Source: Pseudomonas sp. A-RE-19
Lineage (GTDB): Bacteria > Pseudomonadota > Gammaproteobacteria > Pseudomonadales > Pseudomonadaceae
NCBI RefSeq assembly: GCF_019956555.1
Contig: NZ_JAHBDQ010000014.1
Span: 1 to 64,000, forward strand
Length of the DNA: 64,000 nucleotides
Reading direction: 5' to 3'
The position numbers were made by a program, and so were the translations under genes. This document shows positions 27,809 through 37,141 of this stretch, piece by piece. Within the stretch, counting starts at the first letter, position 1. Each line of letters opens with the position of its first letter. The notes under the pieces were generated by a model. That model had not been told where the DNA came from, did not search any database, and was given only the letters and a program-made list of their open reading frames with translations.

Positions 27809-27897
27809 GTAGGAGCGAGGCTTGCCCGCGAAGAACGATGATGCGGTCTGGCAGATACACCGAGTCATCGTTCTTCGCGGGCAAGCCTCGCTCCTAC
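27809..27897. repeat. REPIN: 33-bp inverted REP pair
   Basis: Perfect arms at 27809-27841 and 27865-27897 (GTAGGAGCGAGGCTTGCCCG class), the longest perfect REP pair in the window. It lies directly after the lptF terminator and before a convergent gene. Confidence 0.9.
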
Positions 27898-27904
27898 GGA
27901 ATGG

Positions 27905-28234
27905 TTACGGTTGCAGTTTTTGCGGAGTTTCCTGGCCCATGCAGCGCACGGCTTTTTTCTTGTTGTTGACCAATACGCCGGTCAGGCCTTTCTGCTCGGT
28001 GTCGAACATCACCAGCACGCCATCGATGCACTGCGCCACTTGCGGGGCCGGTTCCAGGGAGACCTTGTAGTCTTCACCCGGCACGGTCTTGAGCATGGTG
28101 AAGTCACTGAGCAGCAGTGCATCTTCGGGTTTGGCGAAGTGCAGGTAGCCGTACCACCACAGGGCACCGACAGTGCCGAGGATGCTGCAAATACCGGTGA
28201 TGATCAGCGGGATGGCGTTACGTTCTTCACTCAT
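27905..28234 (-). CDS. Hypothetical membrane-anchored protein, 109 aa
   Basis: One N-terminal membrane span (about residues 8-30, IPLIITGICSILGTVGALWW) followed by a roughly 75-residue soluble domain with two cysteines (VAQCIDGVL and AVRCMGQ) that could pair in the periplasm. Its start overlaps the stop of the alpha/beta hydrolase gene by four bases (ATGA), so the two are translationally coupled. I do not recognise the family. Confidence 0.75.
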   Translation of the reverse strand: MSEERNAIPLIITGICSILGTVGALWWYGYLHFAKPEDALLLSDFTMLKTVPGEDYKVSLEPAPQVAQCIDGVLVMFDTEQKGLTGVLVNNKKKAVRCMGQETPQKLQP

Positions 28235-29145
28235 TGCGGACTCTCTGGTGGTTCATCTTCAGAATTCGGGGGTGCCGGGTAATTCGGGATTTCAGCCAGG
28301 CGGCGCAGGCCGTTGAAATGCTGTGGGTCTTCGAGGTAGCGCAGCATGACTTTTCGCCAGACCGGGTCGGCGAAGGTTTGCACATGACCGCCCCGGGTCA
28401 GTTGCAGCACCCGCGGCGGCGGCGCAGCTTGATACAGACGGATGCCGTTGGAAAGGGGCACCAGTTGATCATCGATACTGTGATAGATCAGTTTCGGTAC
28501 GCCATTGAGCTGCGTCATGGAATGGATCGCACTGTCGCCGTCCGGCACCAACCAGGACAACGGCACCTGGAACGGCCAGGTCATCCATGACGTGCTCAGG
28601 GCGAAACGTCCGACATCGCGGTAGCTGGCGGGCGCGCCATCGAGCACAAGGGCCTTGAGTTGCCGCTGGCGCTCGGGATGTTGGGCCAGAAAATGCACGG
28701 CCATCGAACCGCCAAGGCTCTGACCGAGAAGAATCAGCGGCTTACCCTTGACCTCCGGGGCCTGGTCGAGCCATTTGAAGGCGGCGTCGATGTCCCGGTA
28801 AATCTCCGGTAACGCCGGTTTGCCTTCGGACAAACCATACCCGCGATAGTCCACCAGTAACACTTGATAGCCCTGCTCCGGCAACCACCAGCTCGCGCCC
28901 AGGTGCCACGCCAGGTTGCCGCCATTACCGTGCAGATGCAGCACCGTGCCTTTGACCTCGACGCCTTTTTTCGCCGGCAGCCACCAGCCATGCAGCTTGA
29001 GGCCGTCAGCGGTGGTCAGGGTGACGTCGCGAAATTCGAGTTTGGCCTTTTCCGGGGTGAACGGCTGGCCAGGCTCGGGGTAGAACAGCAAAGAGCTGCA
29101 ACCGCCGAGGGCCAGGAGCAGGCAAAAGATGCCGAGGATTCTCAT
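28231..29145 (-). CDS. Alpha/beta-hydrolase lipoprotein
   Basis: 304 aa. Lipoprotein signal with lipobox ALGGCSS (cysteine at about residue 16). The alpha/beta hydrolase core shows HLHGNGGNLAWH (oxyanion region), the nucleophile elbow LLGQSLGGSMA, and a C-terminal TRGGHVQTF histidine. The family resembles BAAT/YfhR-type S9-like hydrolases; the substrate is unknown. I chose the ATG at 29145, where the signal peptide begins; the 44-codon extension upstream runs into a REP repeat. Confidence 0.85.
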   Translation of the reverse strand: MRILGIFCLLLALGGCSSLLFYPEPGQPFTPEKAKLEFRDVTLTTADGLKLHGWWLPAKKGVEVKGTVLHLHGNGGNLAWHLGASWWLPEQGYQVLLVDYRGYGLSEGKPALPEIYRDIDAAFKWLDQAPEVKGKPLILLGQSLGGSMAVHFLAQHPERQRQLKALVLDGAPASYRDVGRFALSTSWMTWPFQVPLSWLVPDGDSAIHSMTQLNGVPKLIYHSIDDQLVPLSNGIRLYQAAPPPRVLQLTRGGHVQTFADPVWRKVMLRYLEDPQHFNGLRRLAEIPNYPAPPNSEDEPPESPQ

Positions 29146-29186
29146 CCGGTGAAGCCTCGTGAAAATAGGGGGTTGGAATACGCTCC

Positions 29187-29280
29187 AATGTGGGAGCGGG
29201 CTTGCTCGCGAAAGCGGTTTTCCATCCAGCATTGATGTCGAATGACACACCGCTTTCGCGAGCAAGCCCGCTCCCACATT
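29187..29280. repeat. REPIN: 32-bp inverted REP pair
   Basis: Perfect arms at 29187-29218 and 29249-29280 (AATGTGGGAGCGGGCTTGCT class), with the loop CATCCAGCATTGATGTCGAA. Confidence 0.88.
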
Positions 29281-29295
29281 TGGACTGCGTCATCG

Positions 29296-30573
29296 TTAGA
29301 GGATATTGGAGTAATCCGCTTCGATCCGGTCCAGGCTCAGGTGGTTGAGGAAGTTGGAGAAGCACATCCACGCCGACAGCGCATTCATGTCGCGGAATTG
29401 GTCGGGCAGGTACTTGGGCGGCACCACCAGGCCTTCGTCCACCAATTGGCGCAAGGTCCGCATGTCTTCGAGCGTGGTCTTGCCGCAAAACAATAGCGGT
29501 ATCTGCTCCAGCTTGCCTTTACGCACGGCCAACTGAATATAGTTGTAAACCATGATAAAGCCCTTGAGGTAGGACAAGTCTTTGGTAAATGGCAGACCGG
29601 TCGGCACCGAGCCACGGAAAACCCGACTCGCGTTGCCGTAGCTTTCGGCCATTTCGAAGCCTTGTTCACGGAAGAACTCGAAGACCTGCAAGAAGTCCGC
29701 GCCCTCCTCCACCATGTGAATCGCACGGGTACGGTTGGTCAGTTTGCGCAAGCGACTTGGATACGAGGCGAAGGTGATGATCTCCATCAAAATCGCCAGG
29801 CCTTCCTGAGTCACGGTGGACGACGGCGGGCCCTTGGACAGGAAGGTACAGATCGGCTGATTCAGGCCATTGAGCGTGGTGCCCACATGCACCAGCCCTT
29901 CGTGGACTTCCAGCGCACGCACGTCGCGGTCGTTGAACATCGCGTCGGCGCGGATCTTGATGTAGTCGGCACCGGCCGCAGCATCAGCGACGATCCCGTC
30001 GGACTCGAACACCCGAATGGTTTCCTCGGCCTCGCCAAACACCTTGTTCAACCGATGTTGCAGCAGGTCGACGGCTTCCTTGGCGGTAAGAATTTTCGGT
30101 TCGTCCTTGAGGTCGCCACGGCCAGCGATGTTGTTCAGGTAATCGGAGAGCATCAGCCCAAGGTCGGCCAGGGTCGGGTCGCCGGCGTGAAACGCATCGG
30201 ACGCCGCGCCATACAATTCCTGGGAAATCAGCCCGAAATCCTCGGTGCCGCGCGCTTCGAGCATGCGCACCACCATCCGGTATTCCTTGCACATGCGGCG
30301 CATGATCTGGCCGACCGGGTTGAACTGGCCGAGTTGGCGGGTGATATCGCGCTCGATGTTCTGGAATTCCAGCTTCACTTTGCTGGAGTCAAACGACAGC
30401 GGTCGATTGAGGTAGTAGTCGCGGTCCACGGCCGGCATTTCCTTGCCCTTGCCTTTGAGGAACCCCTTGCGAATGCTGTCGTCCCACTTGACCGCATCCA
30501 GAACGCGAATCGGCGTCTGCGCCAGCACAATGCGATCGGACAAAATGCGTATCGTCTGCTGGTATTCGTCCAC
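29296..30573 (-). CDS. QEGLA-motif (DUF1704/MATCAP-like) putative metallopeptidase
   Basis: 425 aa. Databases name this family flavohemoglobin expression-modulating QEGLA motif protein. The sequence has an HExxxH zinc motif (HEGLVH, residues 224-229) and the QEGLA motif at 256-260, whose glutamate is well placed as the third metal ligand. This is the arrangement known in MATCAP tyrosine carboxypeptidases. A fully helical C-terminal region follows. Metallopeptidase activity is inference. It lies downstream of a lipoprotein gene (gap 36 bp). Confidence 0.82.
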   Translation of the reverse strand: MDEYQQTIRILSDRIVLAQTPIRVLDAVKWDDSIRKGFLKGKGKEMPAVDRDYYLNRPLSFDSSKVKLEFQNIERDITRQLGQFNPVGQIMRRMCKEYRMVVRMLEARGTEDFGLISQELYGAASDAFHAGDPTLADLGLMLSDYLNNIAGRGDLKDEPKILTAKEAVDLLQHRLNKVFGEAEETIRVFESDGIVADAAAGADYIKIRADAMFNDRDVRALEVHEGLVHVGTTLNGLNQPICTFLSKGPPSSTVTQEGLAILMEIITFASYPSRLRKLTNRTRAIHMVEEGADFLQVFEFFREQGFEMAESYGNASRVFRGSVPTGLPFTKDLSYLKGFIMVYNYIQLAVRKGKLEQIPLLFCGKTTLEDMRTLRQLVDEGLVVPPKYLPDQFRDMNALSAWMCFSNFLNHLSLDRIEADYSNIL

Positions 30574-30609
30574 CCGAAACTCCTGTTGTAAAACCGTTAC
30601 GTGCTGGGT

Positions 30610-31164
30610 TTATTTGGTTTTGGCCAGGCGCTGGTAGCGCACCGCTTCGACGAAAACATCGGAATTGGCCGGGTCATCGAGGTAGGCAAACACCTGATCC
30701 AGGCTGTTATTGATCAACACCCCGTCGCCGTCGTCGGTCCGGAAGCCTTCGCCACTCAGGACGTTTTGCCCCATGGCTTGTTTGATCTGCTCAAGGTCGA
30801 GGTTGTAGACCACCAGTTCGTGCTTATCGTTGAGCTCGAAACCGGTGATGGTGAAATGCCCGCCGAACTGCGCCGGCACCTTCGCCGACAGGTACCAGCG
30901 ACTGCCATGGCGCGACACCGTGAAGGGATACGCTTCGCGCTCACGGGGTTTGGCCTTGAAGTAGCTGACCGCCTGATAACGATTGTCGCCAAGGCGCGTC
31001 AGTTCCAGGTTCATCGGCTCGCCCCAGGCGTTGGTGCTGGTCCATTTGCCGAGCAGCCCTTTGGGCACGGGCTCGCTGGCGGGCAGTGGCTCCTTGAAGG
31101 TCACCAGGCAGCCACTGAGCAGCAGGAACGACAAGGCGATCACAACGACACGCCAGGCTTTCAT
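30610..31164 (-). CDS. Hypothetical lipoprotein, 184 aa
   Basis: Signal peptide with lipobox LLSGCLV (cysteine at residue 19), then a beta-rich domain (GLLGKWTSTNAWGEPMNLEL, GSRWYLSAKVPAQFGGHF) that looks lipocalin- or META-like in rhythm but matches no family I know. It precedes the QEGLA gene by 36 bp in the same direction and may be in an operon with it. Confidence 0.75.
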   Translation of the reverse strand: MKAWRVVVIALSFLLLSGCLVTFKEPLPASEPVPKGLLGKWTSTNAWGEPMNLELTRLGDNRYQAVSYFKAKPREREAYPFTVSRHGSRWYLSAKVPAQFGGHFTITGFELNDKHELVVYNLDLEQIKQAMGQNVLSGEGFRTDDGDGVLINNSLDQVFAYLDDPANSDVFVEAVRYQRLAKTK

Positions 31165-31209
31165 TCAACACTCCCTATGAACACACAGCCCCGAACGGTC
31201 ACCGAACCC

Positions 31210-31299
31210 GTAGGAGCGAGGCTTGCCCGCGAAAGCGGTGTGTCAGTCAACGCATATGTTGAATGTTAAACCGCCTTCGCGGGCAAGCCTCGCTCCTAC
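31210..31299. repeat. REPIN: 24-bp inverted REP pair
   Basis: Perfect arms at 31210-31233 and 31276-31299 (GTAGGAGCGAGGCTTGCCCG class). The loop has TCAGTCAACGCATATGTTGA, related to the loops at 29.2 and 60.2 kb. Confidence 0.88.
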
Positions 31300-31323
31300 A
31301 GGGGTCGAGTTGCCCCGCGGGAT

Positions 31324-32040
31324 TTACACCGACGCCAGCACCAAATGCATGTAGCGGTTGAGGATTCCGAGCATTTCCTCTTCAGCAACAGGCTCGGCAT
31401 CGTTGAGCAGGCCCTGATATTCCATCCGTCCGATAATCGCCGTCAACACTTTGGCATCCTGTTGTGGCTCGCGGGAACCCAATACCTCGAACAGTTGGCA
31501 GGTGCCCTGCAGGAGAATTTGCTGATGGGAACGCACCAATAACGCCAGACGCGGGTTGAGCAGCGCTTCCTGGCGGAAGGCTTGCTCGGCCATCAAGTGC
31601 TCGCGACGATTGATCAATTGCCGATGAACATAATCAGCCATCAGCCGTGCGATATCGTCCGCCAGCTGTGAGCGGGACTCGGCGGTGCCATCGCCGCTGA
31701 CCACCATCTCGCGCAACAGGCCTTCGTTGCTGGCCCACAACCGGGCCATGAACGCCGCGCTGCGTTCCACGTATTGAGCGAAGGTATCGGTGAGCAGGTC
31801 ATCGATGTCCTTGAAATAGTACGTAGTGGCCGACAGCGGCACACCCGCTTCAGCGGCCACTGCACGGTGCCGCACGGCCCGCACGCCATCGCGCACGACA
31901 ATACGCATCGCCGCGTCGAGAATGTCCTGTCGACGCTGTTCGCTGCCCTGTCGGCTGGCCTTGCGACCCTGGTACTGAACACTTTCAGCGACCGCAGTGG
32001 CGATATCCGCTGCACCTTCTTGAGCCATTGCACGATTCAC
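31324..32040 (-). CDS. TetR-family transcriptional regulator
   Basis: 238 aa. TetR DNA-binding domain around residues 33-80 (RRQDILDAAMRIVVRDGVRA and HRAVAAEAGVPLSATTYYFK), then a helical effector domain. The GTG at 32040 is the better start because AGAGGA lies 9 nt upstream; the ATG four codons later would be too far from it. It is next to lysS as in P. aeruginosa (PA3699). No nearby divergent target is obvious. The effector is unknown. Confidence 0.85.
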   Translation of the reverse strand: MNRAMAQEGAADIATAVAESVQYQGRKASRQGSEQRRQDILDAAMRIVVRDGVRAVRHRAVAAEAGVPLSATTYYFKDIDDLLTDTFAQYVERSAAFMARLWASNEGLLREMVVSGDGTAESRSQLADDIARLMADYVHRQLINRREHLMAEQAFRQEALLNPRLALLVRSHQQILLQGTCQLFEVLGSREPQQDAKVLTAIIGRMEYQGLLNDAEPVAEEEMLGILNRYMHLVLASV

Positions 32041-32102
32041 GACAGGTATTCCTCTCTAAACGTCAAAAGTAACCAATTGATACGTTTGTACCAGACAGGC
32101 AA

Positions 32103-32133
32103 TAAAAAGCCGCCTGTTATAGGCGGCTTTTTA
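32103..32133 (-). terminator. lysS terminator
   Basis: Stem AAAAAGCCGCCT / AGGCGGCTTTTTA with loop GTTAT, 11 nt beyond the lysS stop in the leftward direction. Confidence 0.9.
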
Positions 32134-32143
32134 ATTGAAACAC

Positions 32144-33646
32144 TTACGCTTGTGGCCGCATGTGCGGGAACAGGATCACATCGCGGATCGACGGTGAGTT
32201 GGTCAGCAACATCACCAGTCGGTCAATGCCGATCCCTTCACCGGCCGTAGGCGGCATGCCGTACTCCAGCGCGCGAACGAAGTCGGCGTCGTAGTGCATG
32301 GCTTCGTCGTCGCCAGCGTCCTTGTCGGCCACCTGCGCCATGAAGCGCTCAGCCTGGTCTTCCGCGTCGTTCAACTCGGAGTAGGCGTTGGCGATTTCAC
32401 GGCCACCGATAAACAGTTCGAAACGGTCAGTGACGTTCGGGTTCTCGTCGTTACGACGGGCCAGCGGCGACACTTCGAACGGGTATTGGGTGATGAAGTG
32501 CGGCTGCTCCAGCTTGTGCTCGACCAGCTCTTCGAAAATCATCACCTGCAGTTTGCCCAGACCTTCAAAGCCCAGCACCTTGGCGCCGGCTTTCTTGGCG
32601 ATGGTGCGAGCCTTGTCGATGTCGTTCAGGTCGTCAGCGGTCAGCTCAGGGTTGTACTTGAGGATCGAGTCGAACACCGACAGACGCACGAACGGCTCGC
32701 CGAAGTGGAACACCTTGTCGCCGTAAGGCACGTCGGTGCTGCCCAGAACCAGCTGAGCCAGTTCGCGGAACAGTTCTTCGGTCAGGTCCATGTTGTCTTC
32801 GTAGTCGGCGTACGCCTGGTAGAACTCCAACATGGTGAATTCAGGGTTGTGACGAGTCGAAACGCCTTCGTTACGGAAGTTACGGTTGATCTCGAACACT
32901 TTCTCGAAACCACCGACCACCAGACGCTTCAGATACAGCTCAGGCGCGATACGCAGGAACATTTCCATGTCCAGGGCATTGTGGTGAGTCTCGAACGGCT
33001 TGGCCGCCGCGCCGCCAGGAATGGTTTGCAGCATCGGCGTTTCCACTTCCAGGAAGTCACGCTTCATCAGGAAGCTGCGGATGTGCGCAATCACTTGCGA
33101 ACGGACGCGGAAGGTCTGGCGCACTTCTTCGTTGACGATCAGGTCAACGTAGCGCTGACGATAGCGCTGCTCGGTGTCGGTCAGGCCGTGGTGCTTGTCC
33201 GGCAGCGGGCGCAGCGACTTGGTCAGCAGGCGCACGGTGGTCATTTCGACGTACAGGTCGCCCTTGCCGGAACGGGCCAGGGTGCCTTCGGCGGCAATGA
33301 TGTCGCCCATGTCCCAGGTTTTCACCGCGGCCAGGGTGTCTTCGGACAGGGTTTTACGGTTGACGTAGACCTGAATCCGCCCAGTCATGTCCTGAATCAC
33401 CATGAACGAGCCACGGTTGAGCATGATGCGACCCGCCACCTTGACCGGGATTGCAGCCTCTGCCAGCTCTTCCTTGGTCTTGTCCGCGTACTGTTTCTGC
33501 AAATCTTCGCAGTAATTGTCGCGGCGGAAGTCGTTGGGGAAGGCATTGCCCTTGGCGCGCTCGGCAGCAAGCTTTTCCTTGCGCAGGGCGATCAGGGAGT
33601 TTTCTTCCTGTTGCAGGGCTTGCGGGTCGAGTTGTAGGTCGCTCAT
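32144..33646 (-). CDS. lysS: Lysyl-tRNA synthetase, class II
   Basis: 500 aa. Attaches lysine to tRNA-Lys. The OB-fold anticodon-binding domain (about 60-150, [20 protein letters not shown]) precedes a class II catalytic core with motif 2 ([20 protein letters not shown]) and motif 3 ([20 protein letters not shown]). It lies directly downstream of prfB, with 101 bp and a single REP unit between, as in E. coli and other gamma-proteobacteria. Confidence 0.97.
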   Translation of the reverse strand: MSDLQLDPQALQQEENSLIALRKEKLAAERAKGNAFPNDFRRDNYCEDLQKQYADKTKEELAEAAIPVKVAGRIMLNRGSFMVIQDMTGRIQVYVNRKTLSEDTLAAVKTWDMGDIIAAEGTLARSGKGDLYVEMTTVRLLTKSLRPLPDKHHGLTDTEQRYRQRYVDLIVNEEVRQTFRVRSQVIAHIRSFLMKRDFLEVETPMLQTIPGGAAAKPFETHHNALDMEMFLRIAPELYLKRLVVGGFEKVFEINRNFRNEGVSTRHNPEFTMLEFYQAYADYEDNMDLTEELFRELAQLVLGSTDVPYGDKVFHFGEPFVRLSVFDSILKYNPELTADDLNDIDKARTIAKKAGAKVLGFEGLGKLQVMIFEELVEHKLEQPHFITQYPFEVSPLARRNDENPNVTDRFELFIGGREIANAYSELNDAEDQAERFMAQVADKDAGDDEAMHYDADFVRALEYGMPPTAGEGIGIDRLVMLLTNSPSIRDVILFPHMRPQA

Positions 33647-33691
33647 GTCTTTAAATATTCCATCAGGTTCGTTGCCCCCGGCATTCGCCGG

Positions 33692-33721
33692 GGTTCGCGG
33701 GCAAGCCTCGCTCCTACAGGG
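33692..33721. repeat. Single REP unit between prfB and lysS
   Basis: TTCGCGGGCAAGCCTCGCTC followed by CTACAGG. It is one arm only, with no partner. Confidence 0.7.
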
Positions 33722-33747
33722 TTACGACAACCCTGCAGCGCGTGCCT

Positions 33748-34843
33748 TTACAGCCCTTGTTTGAGGCTCGCCACCAGGTATTCGTCGATGTCGCCGTCGA
33801 GCACCTTGTCGCAGTCGCTGCGTTCGATGTTGGTACGCAGATCCTTGATCCGCGAGGCATCGAGCACGTACGAACGGATCTGGTGACCCCAGCCGATATC
33901 CGACTTGGTGTCTTCCAGGGCCTGGGACGCAGCGTTGCGTTTCTGCACTTCCTGCTCATACAAACGCGCCCGCAACATTTTCATCGCGGTGTCTTTGTTC
34001 GCATGCTGGGAACGTTCGTTCTGGCAGCTGACCACGGTGTTGGTCGGTACGTGAGTAATCCGTACGGCCGAGTCGGTGGTGTTAACGTGCTGACCACCGG
34101 CACCGGAGGAGCGGTAGGTGTCGATGCGCAGGTCCGACGGGTTGATGTCGATTTCGATGTTGTCATCGATTTCCGGCGACACGAACACGGCCGAGAACGA
34201 GGTGTGACGACGGTTACCGGAGTCGAACGGGCTCTTGCGCACCAGACGGTGCACGCCGATTTCGGTGCGCAGCCAGCCAAAGGCGTATTCGCCCTTGATG
34301 TGCACGGTAGCGCCTTTGATACCGGCGACTTCACCGGCCGACAGCTCCATGATGGTTGCGTCGAAACCGCGTTTGTCGGCCCAGCGCAGGTACATGCGCA
34401 GCAGGATGTTGGCCCAGTCCTGGGCCTCGGTACCGCCGGAGCCGGCCTGGATGTCCAGGTAGGCGTTGTTGGCGTCCATCTCACCGCTGAACATGCGACG
34501 GAATTCAAGTTTTTCCAGGGACTCGCGCAGGCGCTCGACTTCGGCGGCAACGTCATCGACGGCGGCCTGGTCTTCTTCTTCGGCGGACATCAGCAGCAAA
34601 TCTTTGGCGTCGGCCAGGCCGCTGTGCATTTCGTCGAGGGTTTCGACGATCTGAGCCAGCAGGGACCGCTCGCGGCCCAGCTCCTGAGCGTACGACGGGT
34701 TGTTCCAGACAGACGGATCTTCAAGCTCGCGATTGACTTCAGTCAGACGCTCATGCTTTTGATCGTAGTCAAAGATACCCCCGAATAGTTTCGGAGCGCT
34801 CGGACAGGTCCTTGATACTGTTAAGGATCGGGTTGATTTCCAT
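33748..34843 (-). CDS. prfB: Peptide chain release factor 2, with programmed +1 frameshift
   Basis: 364 aa after frameshifting. RF2 releases the peptide at UGA and UAA. The first frame starts at the ATG at 34843, encodes 24 residues ending RGYL, and stops at TGA (34771-34769). The shift site is CGGGGGTATCTTTGAC: an internal Shine-Dalgarno-like GGGGG, slippery CTT and in-frame TGA followed by C, as in E. coli. The second frame resumes with GAC at 34770 and runs 340 codons. It contains the SPF anticodon-like tripeptide ([14 protein letters not shown]) and the catalytic GGQ ([14 protein letters not shown]). Reading only the second frame would wrongly start the protein about 70 residues late. RF2 itself sets the frameshift rate by competing at the UGA. 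Confidence 0.96.
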
Positions 34844-35074
34844 GGCGGGCAGCACTCGTTGGCGAACTTTTGAAAGCCGGCGAGTATACCGTAATCAGGC
34901 TGTCAAGGCAGCCCGCCTGGCGGACTGAATGCCGTCCAATTCCGGTTTGACAGCCTCAGTTGGAGGAAACCTGCTCCAAGAAAAATCCCACACAAAAAAA
35001 AGAATAGCCCTGCATCAACCCCGCATTCACTCATTCACAGTCCCGCCCTTCTAAATCAGCACAAGGGATGTGTG
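34844..35074. other. Gap between divergent prfB and vgrG
   Basis: No gene seen. It should hold the prfB promoter (a TATACT-like -10 reads leftward at 34,882-34,887) and the vgrG promoter. An A-rich run (AAAAAAAAGAATAG) at about 34,993-35,007 marks the left boundary of the accessory island. Confidence 0.4.
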
Positions 35075-37141
35075 ATGTTCAGCCCTGCCAATCAAGCATC
35101 TTTCCTCCTGGATATCGAAGGTTTCGCCCACGACCTGCAAGTCCTTGAGTTCACCGGCAAGGAAGCCATCAGCCAACCCTTTCGCTTCGATCTGAAACTG
35201 GTCAGCGAACGTCCCGACCTGGATCTGGAAAACCTTCTGCATCGCCCGGCATTCCTGGGCTTTGATCGCCACGGCGCCGGAGTTCACGGTCAGATTTATA
35301 GCATCGGCCAGGGCGATTCAGGCAAGCGCTTGACCCACTATCAGCTCAGCCTGATGCCACGCCTTGCCTATCTGGGCAACCGTTTCGACCACAAGATATT
35401 CCAGAAACTGAGCGTGCCGAAAATCATCGCCGAGGTACTGGAAGCCCAAGGAATCCTCGGCGATGCCTACCGTTTTGCCCTCGGCACGGATTACCGGCCC
35501 AGGGACTATTGCGTCCAGTACGGCGAGAGTTGCCTGCATTTCCTGCAGCGGCTCTGCGAAGAAGAAGGTCTGCATTACCACTTTGAGCACAGTCGCGAGG
35601 GGCATGTGCTGGTGTTTGGCGATGATCAGACCGTGTTCCCCAGACTCCATCACCCCACCGCCTACCTGCAGGACAGCGGGATGGTCGCCGATACCCCGGT
35701 GATCAAGGCCTTCTCCGTCACAATGGAAACCCGCAGCACTGGCGTGACTCGTCGAGATTACGACTTCGAAAAACCTTTGCTGCAGCTGGAAAGTGCCGCG
35801 AAAGATCCTTCGCCGCTGCGACTCGAAGACTACGACTTTCCCGGCCAGTTCACCGACCGCGAACACGGCAAACATCGTGCGAGACGTGCACTTGAACGGC
35901 ACCGCAGCGATTATCGACAAGCCGCTGGACGCAGCGACCAGCCAATGCTGCTCAGTGGGCATTTCCTGCCCCTGACCGACCACCCGCGCCAGGAATGGAA
36001 TGACTTGTGGTTGCTGACCGAAGTCATCCACATCGGCAAACAACCGCAAGTGCTCCAGGAGTCGATCACCACGGCCTCAAGCGACGAGTTTTCTCAGGGC
36101 TACCGCAACACCTTTCTCGCCACACCGTGGGACGTGCCCTTCAGACCTGCGCTCGACCACCCCAAGACCACGATCAACGGCTACCAGCATGCCGTGGTCT
36201 GCGGCCCGCCCGGCGAAGAAATCCATTGCGACGAGCACGGCCGCGTACGTGTTCAGTTTCCTTGGGATCGTGACGGCGCTCAAAACGATCGCTCCAGTTG
36301 TTGGGTCCGGGTAGCCAGCGGCTGGGCCCATGATCGTTATGGCAGTGTGTTGATTCCTCGGGTCGGCATGGAAGTGATCATCGGCTTCTATCAGGGCGAC
36401 CCGGACAAACCGTTGATTGTCGGCTGCCTGCCTAACGGCGCTAATCCGACCCCGCTCGACCTGCCCGCCGACAAAACCCGCAGCGTGTTCAAAACCCAGA
36501 GCAGCCCCGGCGGTGGCGGTTACAACGAACTGCGAATCGAGGATCGCAAAGGTCTTGAGGAAATTTCTGTTCGCGCCCAGCGCGATTTCGTACAGCACGT
36601 GCGCAATGACAAACGAGTACAGGTCGACAACCAGCGCAACATCGTCGTTGGCGGCAACGCCAGTCATGAACTGCGAGCCGAAGAACAGCACGTCACCCAC
36701 GGTAACCGGCTGACGGAAATCAGGCAGGACGATCACCTGACTGTTCAGGGCGACCGCCATGTTCGCGTCACCAACCAGCGCTTGAGCGCCCGGCAGCAAG
36801 TGCACATCGGTGCTGGGCAGAACGTCGTCATCGATGGCGGCGCCAGCGTCACCCTTCAGGTCAGTGGCGCCTGGATCACAATCAATTCGGCAGGGCTGTT
36901 CAGTAGCGTGCCGATTCAGGTCGGTGGCGCACCGATGCCCCTGATCGCCGCCGCCCCGATCAGTCTCGACACGACCGAACCGCCACTACCCGAAATGGTT
37001 TCAACCGCACTACTCAAACAACTGCTCGGCGACGAAGCGTTGATTGAACTCTGCCAGATGCCCAGCGGCGGAACACCAATGGACTGCCCGCTGAACGACT
37101 GCCAATGCCGCAAAGCCCTGGGCCATGGAGCTCGACCATGA
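35075..37141 (+). CDS. vgrG: Type VI secretion tip protein VgrG (TssI)
   Basis: 688 aa. Trimeric spike that caps the Hcp tube and carries effectors. Gp27-like part: about residues 1-380 (LDIEGFAHDLQVLEFTGKEA, YCVQYGESCLHFLQRLCEEE). Gp5-like OB-fold with IHCDEHGRVRVQFPWDRDG and GMEVIIGFYQGDPDKPLIVG: about 380-480. A DUF2345-like beta-helix follows to about 620, then a short tail with a CPLNDCQCRK motif. No C-terminal enzyme domain is visible, so it is a structural carrier. The ATG at 35075 has AGGGA upstream; a GTG lies one codon earlier. Its stop overlaps the adaptor gene (ATGA). No hcp or other T6SS core gene is in the window, so this is an orphan vgrG cluster. Confidence 0.95.
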   Translation: MFSPANQASFLLDIEGFAHDLQVLEFTGKEAISQPFRFDLKLVSERPDLDLENLLHRPAFLGFDRHGAGVHGQIYSIGQGDSGKRLTHYQLSLMPRLAYLGNRFDHKIFQKLSVPKIIAEVLEAQGILGDAYRFALGTDYRPRDYCVQYGESCLHFLQRLCEEEGLHYHFEHSREGHVLVFGDDQTVFPRLHHPTAYLQDSGMVADTPVIKAFSVTMETRSTGVTRRDYDFEKPLLQLESAAKDPSPLRLEDYDFPGQFTDREHGKHRARRALERHRSDYRQAAGRSDQPMLLSGHFLPLTDHPRQEWNDLWLLTEVIHIGKQPQVLQESITTASSDEFSQGYRNTFLATPWDVPFRPALDHPKTTINGYQHAVVCGPPGEEIHCDEHGRVRVQFPWDRDGAQNDRSSCWVRVASGWAHDRYGSVLIPRVGMEVIIGFYQGDPDKPLIVGCLPNGANPTPLDLPADKTRSVFKTQSSPGGGGYNELRIEDRKGLEEISVRAQRDFVQHVRNDKRVQVDNQRNIVVGGNASHELRAEEQHVTHGNRLTEIRQDDHLTVQGDRHVRVTNQRLSARQQVHIGAGQNVVIDGGASVTLQVSGAWITINSAGLFSSVPIQVGGAPMPLIAAAPISLDTTEPPLPEMVSTALLKQLLGDEALIELCQMPSGGTPMDCPLNDCQCRKALGHGARP

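Noticed and set aside
26131..31299. Repeated palindromes considered as a CRISPR array
   Set aside because: They are dispersed inverted REP pairs with kilobase spacing, not direct repeats with uniform spacers, and no cas genes are near.
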